Positions 12,628-22,033 are shown, counted from the first letter of the stretch. The stretch is DNA of 33,913 nt from Halorubrum sp. CSM-61 (GCF_003781945.1 NZ_RJJW01000005.1:18381-52293); one strand, 5' to 3'. Numbers and translations: made by a program. The notes: generated from the sequence alone by a model not told the origin.

Positions 12628-15600
12628 GTTTCAGACGAACCCTTGTGGGGTTGAAGCCCGTGAATCTGCTCGCCGGAGGCGTTGAAAAACTGGTTTCAGA
12701 CGAACCCTTGTGGGGTTGAAGCGCCTCACCGCCGATGCCGAGTACGGATGGACCGCGGTTTCAGACGAACCCTTGTGGGGTTGAAGCGGGGTGTTGTGTC
12801 CGTGAATCGGTTGGTGAACGTGCGTTTCAGACGAACCCTTGTGGGGTTGAAGCCGAGACGCGCACGCCACCGAGATGTTTCAGGGCCGGTTTCAGACGAA
12901 CCCTTGTGGGGTTGAAGCAGCTCCATCTCCGCGACCATCGACATGAACTTGAGTTTCAGACGAACCCTTGTGGGGTTGAAGCAGCTCCATCTCCGCGACC
13001 ATCGACATGAACTTGAGTTTCAGACGAACCCTTGTGGGGTTGAAGCCTCGGAGAGGTGCGCGATCTCCCCGCCGCGCATCCCGTTTCAGACGAACCCTTG
13101 TGGGGTTGAAGCAATATCGTCGGTCTCCCACTCGTCGTCGATACCATGTTTCAGACGAACCCTTGTGGGGTTGAAGCGCCGCGAAGGGTGACGGTGTCGG
13201 TGCCGACGTTGTTTCAGACGAACCCTTGTGGGGTTGAAGCGACGTGGACAAAGTCCGGGAGTCCTGCGAGAAACAGTTTCAGACGAACCCTTGTGGGGTT
13301 GAAGCGCCCTCCCCAGCAGTGCCTGCCGGAAGTTCTGCGGTTTCAGACGAACCCTTGTGGGGTTGAAGCGCGGGCTGCGCGCAGCCCGATCAGCGCGACG
13401 ACCGGTTTCAGACGAACCCTTGTGGGGTTGAAGCCTCCACGCGCACGAGATCGTCGTCGACGTACCACTGTTTCAGACGAACCCTTGTGGGGTTGAAGCA
13501 TGTCGTAGAACATCACGCCGTCGCCGAGCTGGTCGTTTCAGACGAACCCTTGTGGGGTTGAAGCAATATCGAGGTTCGTCTCGGCACCCGGATCGGCGAG
13601 TTTCAGACGAACCCTTGTGGGGTTGAAGCCGGAACTCGCGTTCCACCTCATCGAGGAGGCCGCGTTTCAGACGAACCCTTGTGGGGTTGAAGCAGGGCCG
13701 GACGCACGAACCCCACGCGGCGGCGGCGCGTTTCAGACGAACCCTTGTGGGGTTGAAGCGACCACTCGCCGGCCGTCTGGTTGTACTCGAACGTGGTTTC
13801 AGACGAACCCTTGTGGGGTTGAAGCGGCGACCGGCCGCTGGTCTGCCTGACCGACCAGTACGTTTCAGACGAACCCTTGTGGGGTTGAAGCGACTACTAC
13901 CTCCGCGGGGAGGATGTCGACGTTGGTTTCAGACGAACCCTTGTGGGGTTGAAGCGGCGACCTCGTCGTACTGCATCCCGCGCTCGCACGGTTTCAGACG
14001 AACCCTTGTGGGGTTGAAGCTCCGAAAGCGCCGAACAGCGGTACTACATCGAGGTGTTTCAGACGAACCCTTGTGGGGTTGAAGCCCGCACTCGTCGCAC
14101 AGATGGGGCTGAGCCTCCCGTTTCAGACGAACCCTTGTGGGGTTGAAGCAGTTCGTCACGGGTGACGGTCGCGCTTCCGTCGCTGTTTCAGACGAACCCT
14201 TGTGGGGTTGAAGCGGAGTCGCCACCGTCGTCACCATCTTCGCCGTCGTTTCAGACGAACCCTTGTGGGGTTGAAGCCTCGTCGAGAACCTCGCTCCGGA
14301 CAACGGTGATGGGTTTCAGACGAACCCTTGTGGGGTTGAAGCGAGCTCCACGGCGCCGATCAGCCCCAGGAGGAGGCGGTTTCAGACGAACCCTTGTGGG
14401 GTTGAAGCCGCGGCTAGCGGGTCGTCCCGTGACCGCATGGCGGTTTCAGACGAACCCTTGTGGGGTTGAAGCTTTCACGGCTCGCCCTCCTGCTCGACGA
14501 TCACGAGTTTCAGACGAACCCTTGTGGGGTTGAAGCCCCGAGGTGTCCGCATGAGCGACCCCGACACCCCGAGTTTCAGACGAACCCTTGTGGGGTTGAA
14601 GCATCGAGAGCATGGACCTGCCGACCATCCAAAACGACAGTTTCAGACGAACCCTTGTGGGGTTGAAGCGTGGCCCCGTCGCGTCTCGAACGAGGACGCC
14701 GCAGGTTTCAGACGAACCCTTGTGGGGTTGAAGCGGGTGGGTGGGGTGGGTAGTCAAAAAGCGATACGCGTTTCAGACGAACCCTTGTGGGGTTGAAGCC
14801 GTTATAACACACGGAATGTCTACCGAAAAATCTTGTTTCAGACGAACCCTTGTGGGGTTGAAGCACCGTGCCCGACGACGGGACGGCGGTGTTCGTCGCT
14901 TTCAGACGAACCCTTGTGGGGTTGAAGCTTGCCGCCGCCCAGGTTCGCCCCGTCGAGCGTCTCCTTTCAGACGAACCCTTGTGGGGTTGAAGCGCCCGGC
15001 GCGCGGACATGGAACACCCGATCAACCGCTTTCAGACGAACCCTTGTGGGGTTGAAGCATCCCGATGATGCTGCTGACGCCGATCGTCCGGGTCTTTCAG
15101 ACGAACCCTTGTGGGGTTGAAGCGACATCGAGGACGAGGAGGTCGGCCTCTCCGACGCCTTTCAGACGAACCCTTGTGGGGTTGAAGCGGCGGTGTTCGT
15201 GCTGATGAACGTGAGCGCGAAGCTTTCAGACGAACCCTTGTGGGGTTGAAGCGTGGAGCGACACCTGGCGGTCAAGGTCGCTGTAGGCTTTCAGACGAAC
15301 CCTTGTGGGGTTGAAGCGGTGTCGACGACCGCCCACGGGTCGGAGTACCCCGCTTTCAGACGAACCCTTGTGGGGTTGAAGCAAGGAGAAGTACTTCCAG
15401 GAGCGCGGGTCGAACGTCTTTCAGACGAACCCTTGTGGGGTTGAAGCGACGTCGAGGACTACCTCGAATCGTCGAAGTACGCAGTTTCAGACGAACCCTT
15501 GTGGGGTTGAAGCCTCGTGTTCGTCATGTCGATCCGAGCCGTCGCCCGAGTTTCAGACGAACCCTTGTGGGGTTGAAGCACGGCGTCAATCACCCAAACG

Positions 15601-16885
15601 GGCGTGCAAGAGGTGTTTCAGACGAACCCTTGTGGGGTTGAAGCTCCTCTACGTAGACCTCTACGGTCTCGCCGTCCTCGGGTTTCAGACGAACCCTTGT
15701 GGGGTTGAAGCCCGCCGGATGCCCCGGTGAACAGGGGCCGGCGGAGTTTCAGACGAACCCTTGTGGGGTTGAAGCCATCCGCGGGAGCGTGGTGTTGTAC
15801 AGTACGTCTGTTTCAGACGAACCCTTGTGGGGTTGAAGCTCGGAGCCGACCGAGTAGACGACGCCGCCGGTGACGGTTTCAGACGAACCCTTGTGGGGTT
15901 GAAGCGACCACCTCGAACTCGCTCTCGAAGAGCGAGCGGTGGTTTCAGACGAACCCTTGTGGGGTTGAAGCCCCGTCTCGGTGGTCACGGTCATCGAGAT
16001 CTCTCCGTTTCAGACGAACCCTTGTGGGGTTGAAGCGCCCTCCTCCACCGTCGTCTCGGTGGTCGGGTCGGTTTCAGACGAACCCTTGTGGGGTTGAAGC
16101 CACGACGACAGCCGTCGCTGTCGCACTCGCAACGGTGTTTCAGACGAACCCTTGTGGGGTTGAAGCCGCAGCGCAGCGCGGAACGTCTGCTCGGAGGAAC
16201 GCGTTTCAGACGAACCCTTGTGGGGTTGAAGCAACCCCCGGTCGAAGACCGCGAACGACGTCACCGCGTTTCAGACGAACCCTTGTGGGGTTGAAGCGCG
16301 GGACCACGACCTTGACGTAGTAGAGCGGAAGTTTCAGACGAACCCTTGTGGGGTTGAAGCAAGATCGAACTAGACGACGAGGAGGACGGCGAGGAGTTTC
16401 AGACGAACCCTTGTGGGGTTGAAGCGACGAGGTCGTCGCGACGATCGTCGTTGCCCTCCGCGTTTCAGACGAACCCTTGTGGGGTTGAAGCACGTCGCGC
16501 TCGGGCGTCGGGATCACACTCGCGCACCGTTTCAGACGAACCCTTGTGGGGTTGAAGCGACAATGAGTAAGAGATTAAACGAGCTAAAGGCGAAGTTTCA
16601 GACGAACCCTTGTGGGGTTGAAGCCCTCCAGTACTCGACGACGTGGCTCGCGTGCTCTGGTTTCAGACGAACCCTTGTGGGGTTGAAGCTAAGGTTCCGT
16701 CGGATCACAGGACATCGAGGGCGCGTTTCAGACGAACCCTTGTGGGGTTGAAGCTCGGTCGGGATGACGTACTTCATCGCCCGTGCCGCGTTTCAGACGA
16801 ACCCTTGTGGGATTGAAGCGGCCACTCAATGGCTTGGACGGTTTCGTAGTAGATGCTTTCAGACGAACCCTTATCAGATGGAATC
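12628..16885 (+). CRISPR. Large CRISPR array: 66 repeats, 65 spacers
   Basis: By hand count there are 66 copies of a 30-nt repeat, starting at 12628, 12693, 12758 and so on to 16856. Spacers are 33-37 nt. Most copies look identical; they begin GTTTCAGACGAACCC and end TGTGGGGTTGAAGC. Nine consecutive copies, starting at 14899 through 15418, have C instead of G at position 1. The copy at 16790 has A at position 23. The last copy (16856-16885) matches only over about its first 17 bases, which marks the old end. Spacers at 12919-12952 and 12983-13016 are identical. The orientation places the leader next to the cas genes, with transcription away from them. Confidence 0.99.
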
Positions 16886-16912
16886 GTAAGGAAGGTTGAA
16901 CGAATCTATTAG

Positions 16913-16986
16913 AGCCAGGGCAGGGATTTGAACCCCGGAAGTCTCGATTACAAGTCGAGTGCATGAACCGCCCATGCTCCCCTGGC
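16913..16986 (-). tRNA. tRNA-Thr (anticodon TGT)
   Basis: A full cloverleaf folds on the minus strand over 74 nt. The acceptor stem is GCCAGGG with CCCTGGC, and the discriminator base is T. The D stem is GCAT/ATGC around GGGCGGTTC. The anticodon stem is CTCGA/TCGAG with loop CTTGTAA, so the anticodon is TGT, reading ACA and related Thr codons. The T stem is CGGGG/CCCTG around TTCAAAT. No intron is seen and CCA is not encoded. Its 3' end faces the old end of the large CRISPR array, 27 bp away. Confidence 0.96.
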
Positions 16987-17038
16987 GCAGGCGGGCGTAC
17001 TCGGTCCTCCTATGAGTGCGTGTCGCTTTCCGCGAAGG

Positions 17039-17614
17039 TCACCCGCTGTCGGCGGCGTCGTCGTGTCGCGATCCGCCGCTCGGGTCGCCGTCGTCTCCTT
17101 CTCCCTCTCCGCCCTCCGCCCCGTCGCCCGCCGCCAGCGACTTCGTCAGCTCCACGCGGTGCGGCTCGTAGCCCCGTTCCGCGTAGAACTCGCGGGCGCG
17201 GTCGTTGGCCGCGAGCGCCTCCAGCGCAACCGTCTCGGCGCCCGCCTGGCGGAGGGCTCGCTCGGCCGCCTCCAGTAGGTCGGCGCCGATCCCCTCGCCG
17301 CGGCGCTCGGGGACGACGAACAGGTTGCTCACGACCCCCCGGGTGCGGTCGCGGTCGTAGCCGCCGCGGTCGAGCGCGAACCCGACGAACCCCACCGGCT
17401 CGTCGGTCGCGTTGCCGTCGTCGCGCGCGACGAGGAGCTCGCCGGTGACGACCGAGCGGGAGACCCACTCGCGGACCGCGGCGCGGTTCCCCTCGGCGAG
17501 CAGCGTCGACCCGTGGGCCCGCTGGCCCTCCGCGAGCGCGATCCACAGGTCGGTGACCCGATCGACGTCGTCGGCGGTGGCGGGCGTGACGCACGCGGTG
17601 TCGCTGTCGGCCAT
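17039..17614 (-). CDS. GNAT-family N-acetyltransferase
   Basis: GNAT proteins move the acetyl group of acetyl-CoA to an amine; the substrate cannot be read from the sequence. The 191-residue protein begins MADSDTACVTPATADDVDRV, as many family members do. Motif A is NLFVVPERRGEGIGADLLEAA at about residues 116-136, with the RRGEGIG pyrophosphate-binding loop. Motif B is NDRAREFYAERGYEPHRVEL. The last 35 residues are a disordered Gly/Asp/Glu-rich tail, longer than usual for the family and of unknown purpose. It is the first protein gene beyond the CRISPR module, next to the tRNA-Thr gene. Confidence 0.9.
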   Translation of the reverse strand: MADSDTACVTPATADDVDRVTDLWIALAEGQRAHGSTLLAEGNRAAVREWVSRSVVTGELLVARDDGNATDEPVGFVGFALDRGGYDRDRTRGVVSNLFVVPERRGEGIGADLLEAAERALRQAGAETVALEALAANDRAREFYAERGYEPHRVELTKSLAAGDGAEGGEGEGDDGDPSGGSRHDDAADSG

Positions 17615-17700
17615 TCGGTCGGTCGTCGGCGCGCCGGGCGTTTCAGCCTACCGGCGGGCGGCGGTCCCGAGCCGAACGGGGCGGTGCGAGCGCCGCCGCG

Positions 17701-18375
17701 TCACACCTCGCGGCACTCCGGACAGACCGCCTGCCCGTTCGCGTTCACGAGGTCGGGCACGAGCGCGCCGCAGCTCTCGCAGACGCCCTGCGTCGGCGAG
17801 CCGGACGCGTCGGTCGAGGACGCCTCCACGGCGGGGTCGACGCCGCCGTCGGATCCCAGCATCGCCGCGTCCCCGCGCCGAGAGTCGCCGGTCGCGTCCT
17901 CGTCGCCGAGGGGATCGCGAGCGCCGTTTCCGGTTCGGGGCGCGCCCGCCGCTAGCACGTCGCTCGCGGTGACCACCCCGACCGCCTCGCCGTCTTCGAC
18001 GACGACGAGGCGGTCGACGCCCTCCGCGACGAGCCGCTCCTCGACGGCGGCCAGCGCGTCGTCGGGCGCGACCGCCGGGAGCGGGGGTCCCATGACCGAG
18101 CCGACCGTGAGTCCGTCGTCGTCGGCGTCGGCGTCAACGGCGTCGGCGTCAACGGCGGCGGCGTCGCCACCGTCCGCTCCGGCCTCCGCGTCGAGGAGCG
18201 CGGCGAGCGCGTCCCGGCAGCCCAGCCGCCCGACGGATTCACCGCCCCGGAGGACGACGAGGCAGTTCGTTCCCTCGTCGACCATCAGCGCCGCCGCGCC
18301 GCGCAACGGGTCCGGCTCGCTCACGCCGAGGAACTCGCGGTGCATCACGTCTCGAACCGTGGTGTCTGTTCGCAT
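17701..18375 (-). CDS. CBS-pair protein with C-terminal zinc ribbon
   Basis: CBS pairs bind adenine nucleotides and regulate partner domains. This 224-residue protein has a first CBS motif from DVMHREFLGVSEPDPLRGAA, a second around SVMGPPLPAVAPDDALAAVE and VDRLVVVEDGEAVGVVTASD, and a Cys-rich end. The end has CESCG and CPEC pairs separated by about 18 residues, a likely zinc ribbon. Between the CBS halves is a low-complexity Ala/Asp stretch (ADAVDADADDD) that looks like an expanded linker. A TATA-like CTTTTAG lies about 26-32 nt before the ATG. It is transcribed divergently from the uridine kinase gene. The ligand and partner are unknown. Confidence 0.88.
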   Translation of the reverse strand: MRTDTTVRDVMHREFLGVSEPDPLRGAAALMVDEGTNCLVVLRGGESVGRLGCRDALAALLDAEAGADGGDAAAVDADAVDADADDDGLTVGSVMGPPLPAVAPDDALAAVEERLVAEGVDRLVVVEDGEAVGVVTASDVLAAGAPRTGNGARDPLGDEDATGDSRRGDAAMLGSDGGVDPAVEASSTDASGSPTQGVCESCGALVPDLVNANGQAVCPECREV

Positions 18376-18546
18376 GGACCGAGGTTTCAGGGCGAGCGGC
18401 TAAAAGGTGCCCCCGGTATCGTTATACGTATTCCTCGCGTAGCCTGCCGATCGGCTCGAAAACGCCGGAGTTTGTCGTCTGCTCAGCCGCGCGTGCGACG
18501 ACGACGAAAAGGAGCCTTCAAACCCTCCGGCGCTCGAGTCGGAGGC

Positions 18547-19245
18547 ATGACCATTCCCTCGTTCGTGATCGGGATCGCGGGGGGGACCGGCGCGGGGAAG
18601 ACGACGGTCTCCCGGCTCGTCACCCGCGACCTCGGCGACAGCGTCACCCGCATCCCGCTGGACAACTACTACGAGGACCTCTCGCACCTGGACTTCGAGG
18701 AGCGGGAGTCCGTCAACTACGACCACCCCTCAGCGTTCGAGTGGGAGCTTCTCAGGGAACACCTCGAAGCCCTGTTGCAGGGGCAGTCGGTGCAGATGCC
18801 GCAGTACGACTTCGAGATCCACAACCGGAAAGCGGAGCGCGTCGAGGTCGAGCCCACCGACGTCATCGTGCTCGAAGGGATCCTCGCGCTGTACGACGAG
18901 GAGATAAACGACATGATGGACCTCCGGCTGTTCGTCGAGACCGACGCCGACGTGCGGATCCTCCGCCGGATCCGGCGGGACGTGATCGACCGCGGGCGCG
19001 ATCTGGAGGGCGTCATCGACCAGTACCTCTCGACGGTGAAGCCGATGCACGAGCAGTTCATCGAGCCCTCGAAGAAACACGCCGACGTGATCATCCCGGA
19101 GGGCGCCAACAGCGTCGCCGTGAACCTCTTAGAGGAGAAGCTCCGCGCCGAGGTCGAGGGCGACGCGGTCCGGAGCTGGGAGCGCGGGAGCTTGGAGGAG
19201 GAGCTCGGCGAGAAGCGCTCGCTCGACATGGACGGCGACGACTGA
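18547..19245 (+). CDS. udk: Uridine kinase
   Basis: Uridine kinase phosphorylates uridine and cytidine with ATP or GTP in pyrimidine salvage. The 232-residue protein shows the P-loop GGTGAGKT at residues 12-19. It also has IPLDNYYEDLSHLDF, the nucleoside-binding region NYDHPSAFEWELL, and VIVLEGILALYDEEINDMMDL, where family members have EGI. A later segment has RRIRRDVIDRGRDLEGVIDQYL with the lid arginines. I chose the ATG at 18547 because it is preceded by GGAGG and begins the kinase domain; the open frame extends 69 codons further upstream without protein character. It stands alone, divergent from the CBS gene. Confidence 0.96.
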   Translation: MTIPSFVIGIAGGTGAGKTTVSRLVTRDLGDSVTRIPLDNYYEDLSHLDFEERESVNYDHPSAFEWELLREHLEALLQGQSVQMPQYDFEIHNRKAERVEVEPTDVIVLEGILALYDEEINDMMDLRLFVETDADVRILRRIRRDVIDRGRDLEGVIDQYLSTVKPMHEQFIEPSKKHADVIIPEGANSVAVNLLEEKLRAEVEGDAVRSWERGSLEEELGEKRSLDMDGDD

Positions 19246-19375
19246 GTCGGGCCGTCCGAACGCGTCCCTCGGAGTCGGTGGCGGCGATCCGGCGCCGAAC
19301 GCCCTTCTTTCCTATCTCCATCGCTACCGTCGGGAGTGGCACGGCGGTCGACCGGGACCTGAGTCCGCCGCGGGA

Positions 19376-20428
19376 TCAGCCGAGGCGGATCGACTCGGTC
19401 GCGGGGTCGATCTCGACCTCACCACCGATCGGGAGCGGACACGTCGGGTACGTGTGGCCGAACTCGCAGTCGAAGACGACGGGGGCGTCCGGCGCGTACG
19501 TCGCGAGGACGTCGGCGATCGCGTCGCGCTGGCGCTCTCGATAGTCCGCCCGCCACTCCGGCGGGTGGTCCTCGACGTGCGATCGCGCGGCGGCGCGCCC
19601 CACGAGCACGCCGTCGAACCGTCCGAGGAGCCCCCGCTCGCCGAGCGCCCGCAGGTTCGCGCCGACGACGGCCGGCTTGGGGACCAGCTCGCTCGTTTCC
19701 ACGGCGAGCACGGCCCCGTCCAGCGTGTCGGGGTCGGGCAGGTAGCGGTCGGCGAGGAACTGCTCGACGAGGACCGCGTGGCAGCCGCCCCAGATCCGCC
19801 CCGAGACGGCCGCATCACCGCCGCGCCAGACCCGACCGTCGGACGGTTCGATCTCGCGCGTGGTCTCGATCGACTCAGGATCCTCCCAGTCGCCGGCCTC
19901 GTCGGTGAACACCTCCGCCTCGGTCCACTCGCCGATCGAGTCCTGGAAGAGCGCCCGCCGCAGGTACTCCTCTGTGTAGTCGAACAGTTCGCCGTCCATC
20001 GCGTATTCGAGCAGCGTCGACCCGCCGTAGTACGAGACGATCCCCTGATTCCAGAGGAACAGCGCCAGGTTCGTGTTGTCCGAGTAGCCGTAGAACCGCG
20101 TCGGGTGATCGCGGAGGACCTGCCCGTCGAGGTACGGGAGCATCGTGATCTGATCGTGACCCCCGATGTTGGCGATCACGGCCGAGACCTCCGGATCGCG
20201 GAAGGCGTCCATGACCTCCCGGGCGCGCGACTTCGGGTTGTCCGCGAGCCACTCCGGGTCGGCGGTCGCGGTCGGATACTCGGCCGGGTCGAGGTCGAAG
20301 ACCTCTCGCATGCGTTCGAGGCCGAGCTCGTAGACGAACCGGGCCGATTCGGGCGCGTTCGACGCCGGCGCCATGACCGCGACTCGGTCGCCCGGTTCGA
20401 CGGGCGGCGGCGTGACGAAGTCGGGCAT
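19376..20428 (-). CDS. LD-carboxypeptidase-like protein (peptidase family S66)
   Basis: S66 peptidases (LdcA, MccF) are Ser-Glu-His hydrolases that cleave L,D- or related amide bonds. The 350-residue protein has the nucleophile motif FYGYSDNTNL, with S116. A preceding IANIGGHDQITMLPYLD is like the family's GGYG region, and the catalytic His is likely H325 in EFGHTYPTCPLPIGG. The start at 20428 (MPDFVTPPPVEPGDRVAVMA) matches the family N-terminus; the longer in-frame extension is not protein-like. Archaea lack bacterial murein, so the natural substrate is probably something else, such as a microcin-like or acylated peptide. That is inference. Confidence 0.9.
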   Translation of the reverse strand: MPDFVTPPPVEPGDRVAVMAPASNAPESARFVYELGLERMREVFDLDPAEYPTATADPEWLADNPKSRAREVMDAFRDPEVSAVIANIGGHDQITMLPYLDGQVLRDHPTRFYGYSDNTNLALFLWNQGIVSYYGGSTLLEYAMDGELFDYTEEYLRRALFQDSIGEWTEAEVFTDEAGDWEDPESIETTREIEPSDGRVWRGGDAAVSGRIWGGCHAVLVEQFLADRYLPDPDTLDGAVLAVETSELVPKPAVVGANLRALGERGLLGRFDGVLVGRAAARSHVEDHPPEWRADYRERQRDAIADVLATYAPDAPVVFDCEFGHTYPTCPLPIGGEVEIDPATESIRLG

Positions 20429-20510
20429 GGACTGTGATCGTCGCGGCGTCGAATAACTCTTCCCCGGCCGTGGGACGCGCCCATGAAGGAGTCTGACGGC
20501 CGCAACGACC

Positions 20511-21914
20511 TCAGCGGCGCCGGCTCGCCACCCGCTCCTCGGCCGTCTCCGCGCTGACGACCTCGTAGAGCGTCGCGCGACCGCCGTCCTCCTTGGGGCG
20601 GAGCACCCGCCCGAGCCGCTGGGTGAACTCCCGCTCGCTGCCGGAGCCGGAGAGCACGACCGCGACGTTCGCGTCGGGCACGTCAACGCCCTCGTCGAGG
20701 ACGTTGGCGGCGACGACCCGGCCGTAGGTCCCTTCGCGGAAGCGCTCCAAGATCTCGCGGCGCTCCTTCGCGCCCGTCTCGGCGGTGATCGCGGGCAGGA
20801 GGAACCGCTCGGAGAGCCGGTAGACGAGGTCGGTGTGGGCGGTGAAGACGATCACCCGGTCGTCGCGGTGGCGGTCGAGGATCGACTCGAGGCGGTCGAC
20901 CTTCCGGCGCGCGTTCATCATGATCTCGCGGGCGTCCTGCTTCGCGAGGAGGGCCTCGCGGGCGGCCGGGTCGTTGCCGGAGCGCTTGACGAGCTCCCGG
21001 TAGTCGCTGCCGCTCGTGAACGTGATCCCCGCGTCGCGGACGTACTCGACGAAGGTGCCCTGTTTCGCGTCGTAGCGCTCGCGCTCGTCGGGCGTCAGCT
21101 CCACCTCGATCCGCCGGATGTCGTAGGGCGCGAGGTGGTCGCCCGCCAGGTCGTCCACGTCGAGCGCGTACACGCGGTCGCCGATCAGCTCCGCGACCGT
21201 CTCGTGGGCGCCGTCGGGGCGCTCGAAGGTGGCCGTCAGGCCGAGTCGCGCGGGCGCCGCGAGCAGGCGCGCCACGTCCCGGTACCCCTCGCCGCCGAGG
21301 TGGTGGACCTCGTCGAAGACGACGAGCCCGAAGGCGTCGCCCGCGTCCTCGGCTTTGAGATACGCCGAGTCGTACGTCGACACCGTGATCGCCTCGCGGC
21401 GCTGCTCGCCGCCGCCGAACCGCCCGATCGGCGCGTCGAACTCCGCCTCCAGCTCCCGCTGCCACTGGTCTAAGAGGTCGACCGTGGGCACCACCACGAG
21501 CGTCGGCACGCCCAGCTCGACCATCGCGCGGATCGCGATCACGGTCTTGCCGGCCCCGGTCGGCAGCTCGAGCACGCCGCGATCGCCGGCCTCGTGCCAC
21601 GCGTCGAGCGCCTCGCGCTGGTACTCCCGGAGGTCGTAGTCGGTCGAGAGGCCGTCGCCGAGCCCCGCCGCCTCCGCGGCGCGATCGCTCGCGTCCAGCA
21701 CGTGGTCCTCCACGTTCGCCCCGGCGACCTCCAGGGCCCGGCGGATCGCGCCGTAGCGGTAGGCCGGGGCGCGTCCGGTCCCCGACCGCGGATCGCTCTC
21801 GACGCCGGGGAGCGGCGGGAGCGACTCGAGGGCGTCGCCCGCGTCGGCGCCGTCCCTCCCGTCACCGGCGGCGACCCGGATCGTCCCGTCCTCGTAGGTC
21901 AGCCGGACGTCCAT
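20511..21914 (-). CDS. rad25: XPB/Rad25-type DNA helicase
   Basis: XPB-family SF2 helicases are ATP-driven DNA translocases linked to repair and transcription. In this 467-residue protein the N-terminal 90 residues form a small accessory region. Motifs are: Walker A LPTGAGKT at 117-124; VVVPTVDLLDQWQREL; motif II DEVHH at 201-205; LGLTATFERPDG (motif III); an insertion with FVEYVRDAGITFTSGSDYREL; IVFTAHTDLVYRLSER (motif IV); and QRLGRVLR at 432-439 (motif VI). The DEVHH and RED-like insert region favour XPB over other SF2 classes. A TTTTGTAA about 22-29 nt before the ATG is a plausible TATA box. The gene ends 82 bp from the LD-carboxypeptidase-like start, so the two may be cotranscribed. Confidence 0.92.
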   Translation of the reverse strand: MDVRLTYEDGTIRVAAGDGRDGADAGDALESLPPLPGVESDPRSGTGRAPAYRYGAIRRALEVAGANVEDHVLDASDRAAEAAGLGDGLSTDYDLREYQREALDAWHEAGDRGVLELPTGAGKTVIAIRAMVELGVPTLVVVPTVDLLDQWQRELEAEFDAPIGRFGGGEQRREAITVSTYDSAYLKAEDAGDAFGLVVFDEVHHLGGEGYRDVARLLAAPARLGLTATFERPDGAHETVAELIGDRVYALDVDDLAGDHLAPYDIRRIEVELTPDERERYDAKQGTFVEYVRDAGITFTSGSDYRELVKRSGNDPAAREALLAKQDAREIMMNARRKVDRLESILDRHRDDRVIVFTAHTDLVYRLSERFLLPAITAETGAKERREILERFREGTYGRVVAANVLDEGVDVPDANVAVVLSGSGSEREFTQRLGRVLRPKEDGGRATLYEVVSAETAEERVASRRR

Positions 21915-22033
21915 CGGCGGACGTTGCCGACCGACTTACAAAAGTGCAAGGAGACGCCCCGCGTTTCGACGCGGAGACGGGTCTCCGACCACCTGTCGAC
22001 GCCCCCAAGTGGTTCGCCTCGAAACGGGCGACC

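Noticed and set aside
12628-16885. Repetitive open frames across the large array (FQTNPCGVEA, FRRTLVGLK and the reverse-strand forms)
   Set aside because: They are translations of the 30-nt repeat with spacers between. The apparent protein repeats have no other meaning.
12628-16885. Spacers targeting genes inside this window
   Set aside because: I noticed no spacer matching the other genes shown, but I could not do an exhaustive comparison by eye, so nothing is claimed.
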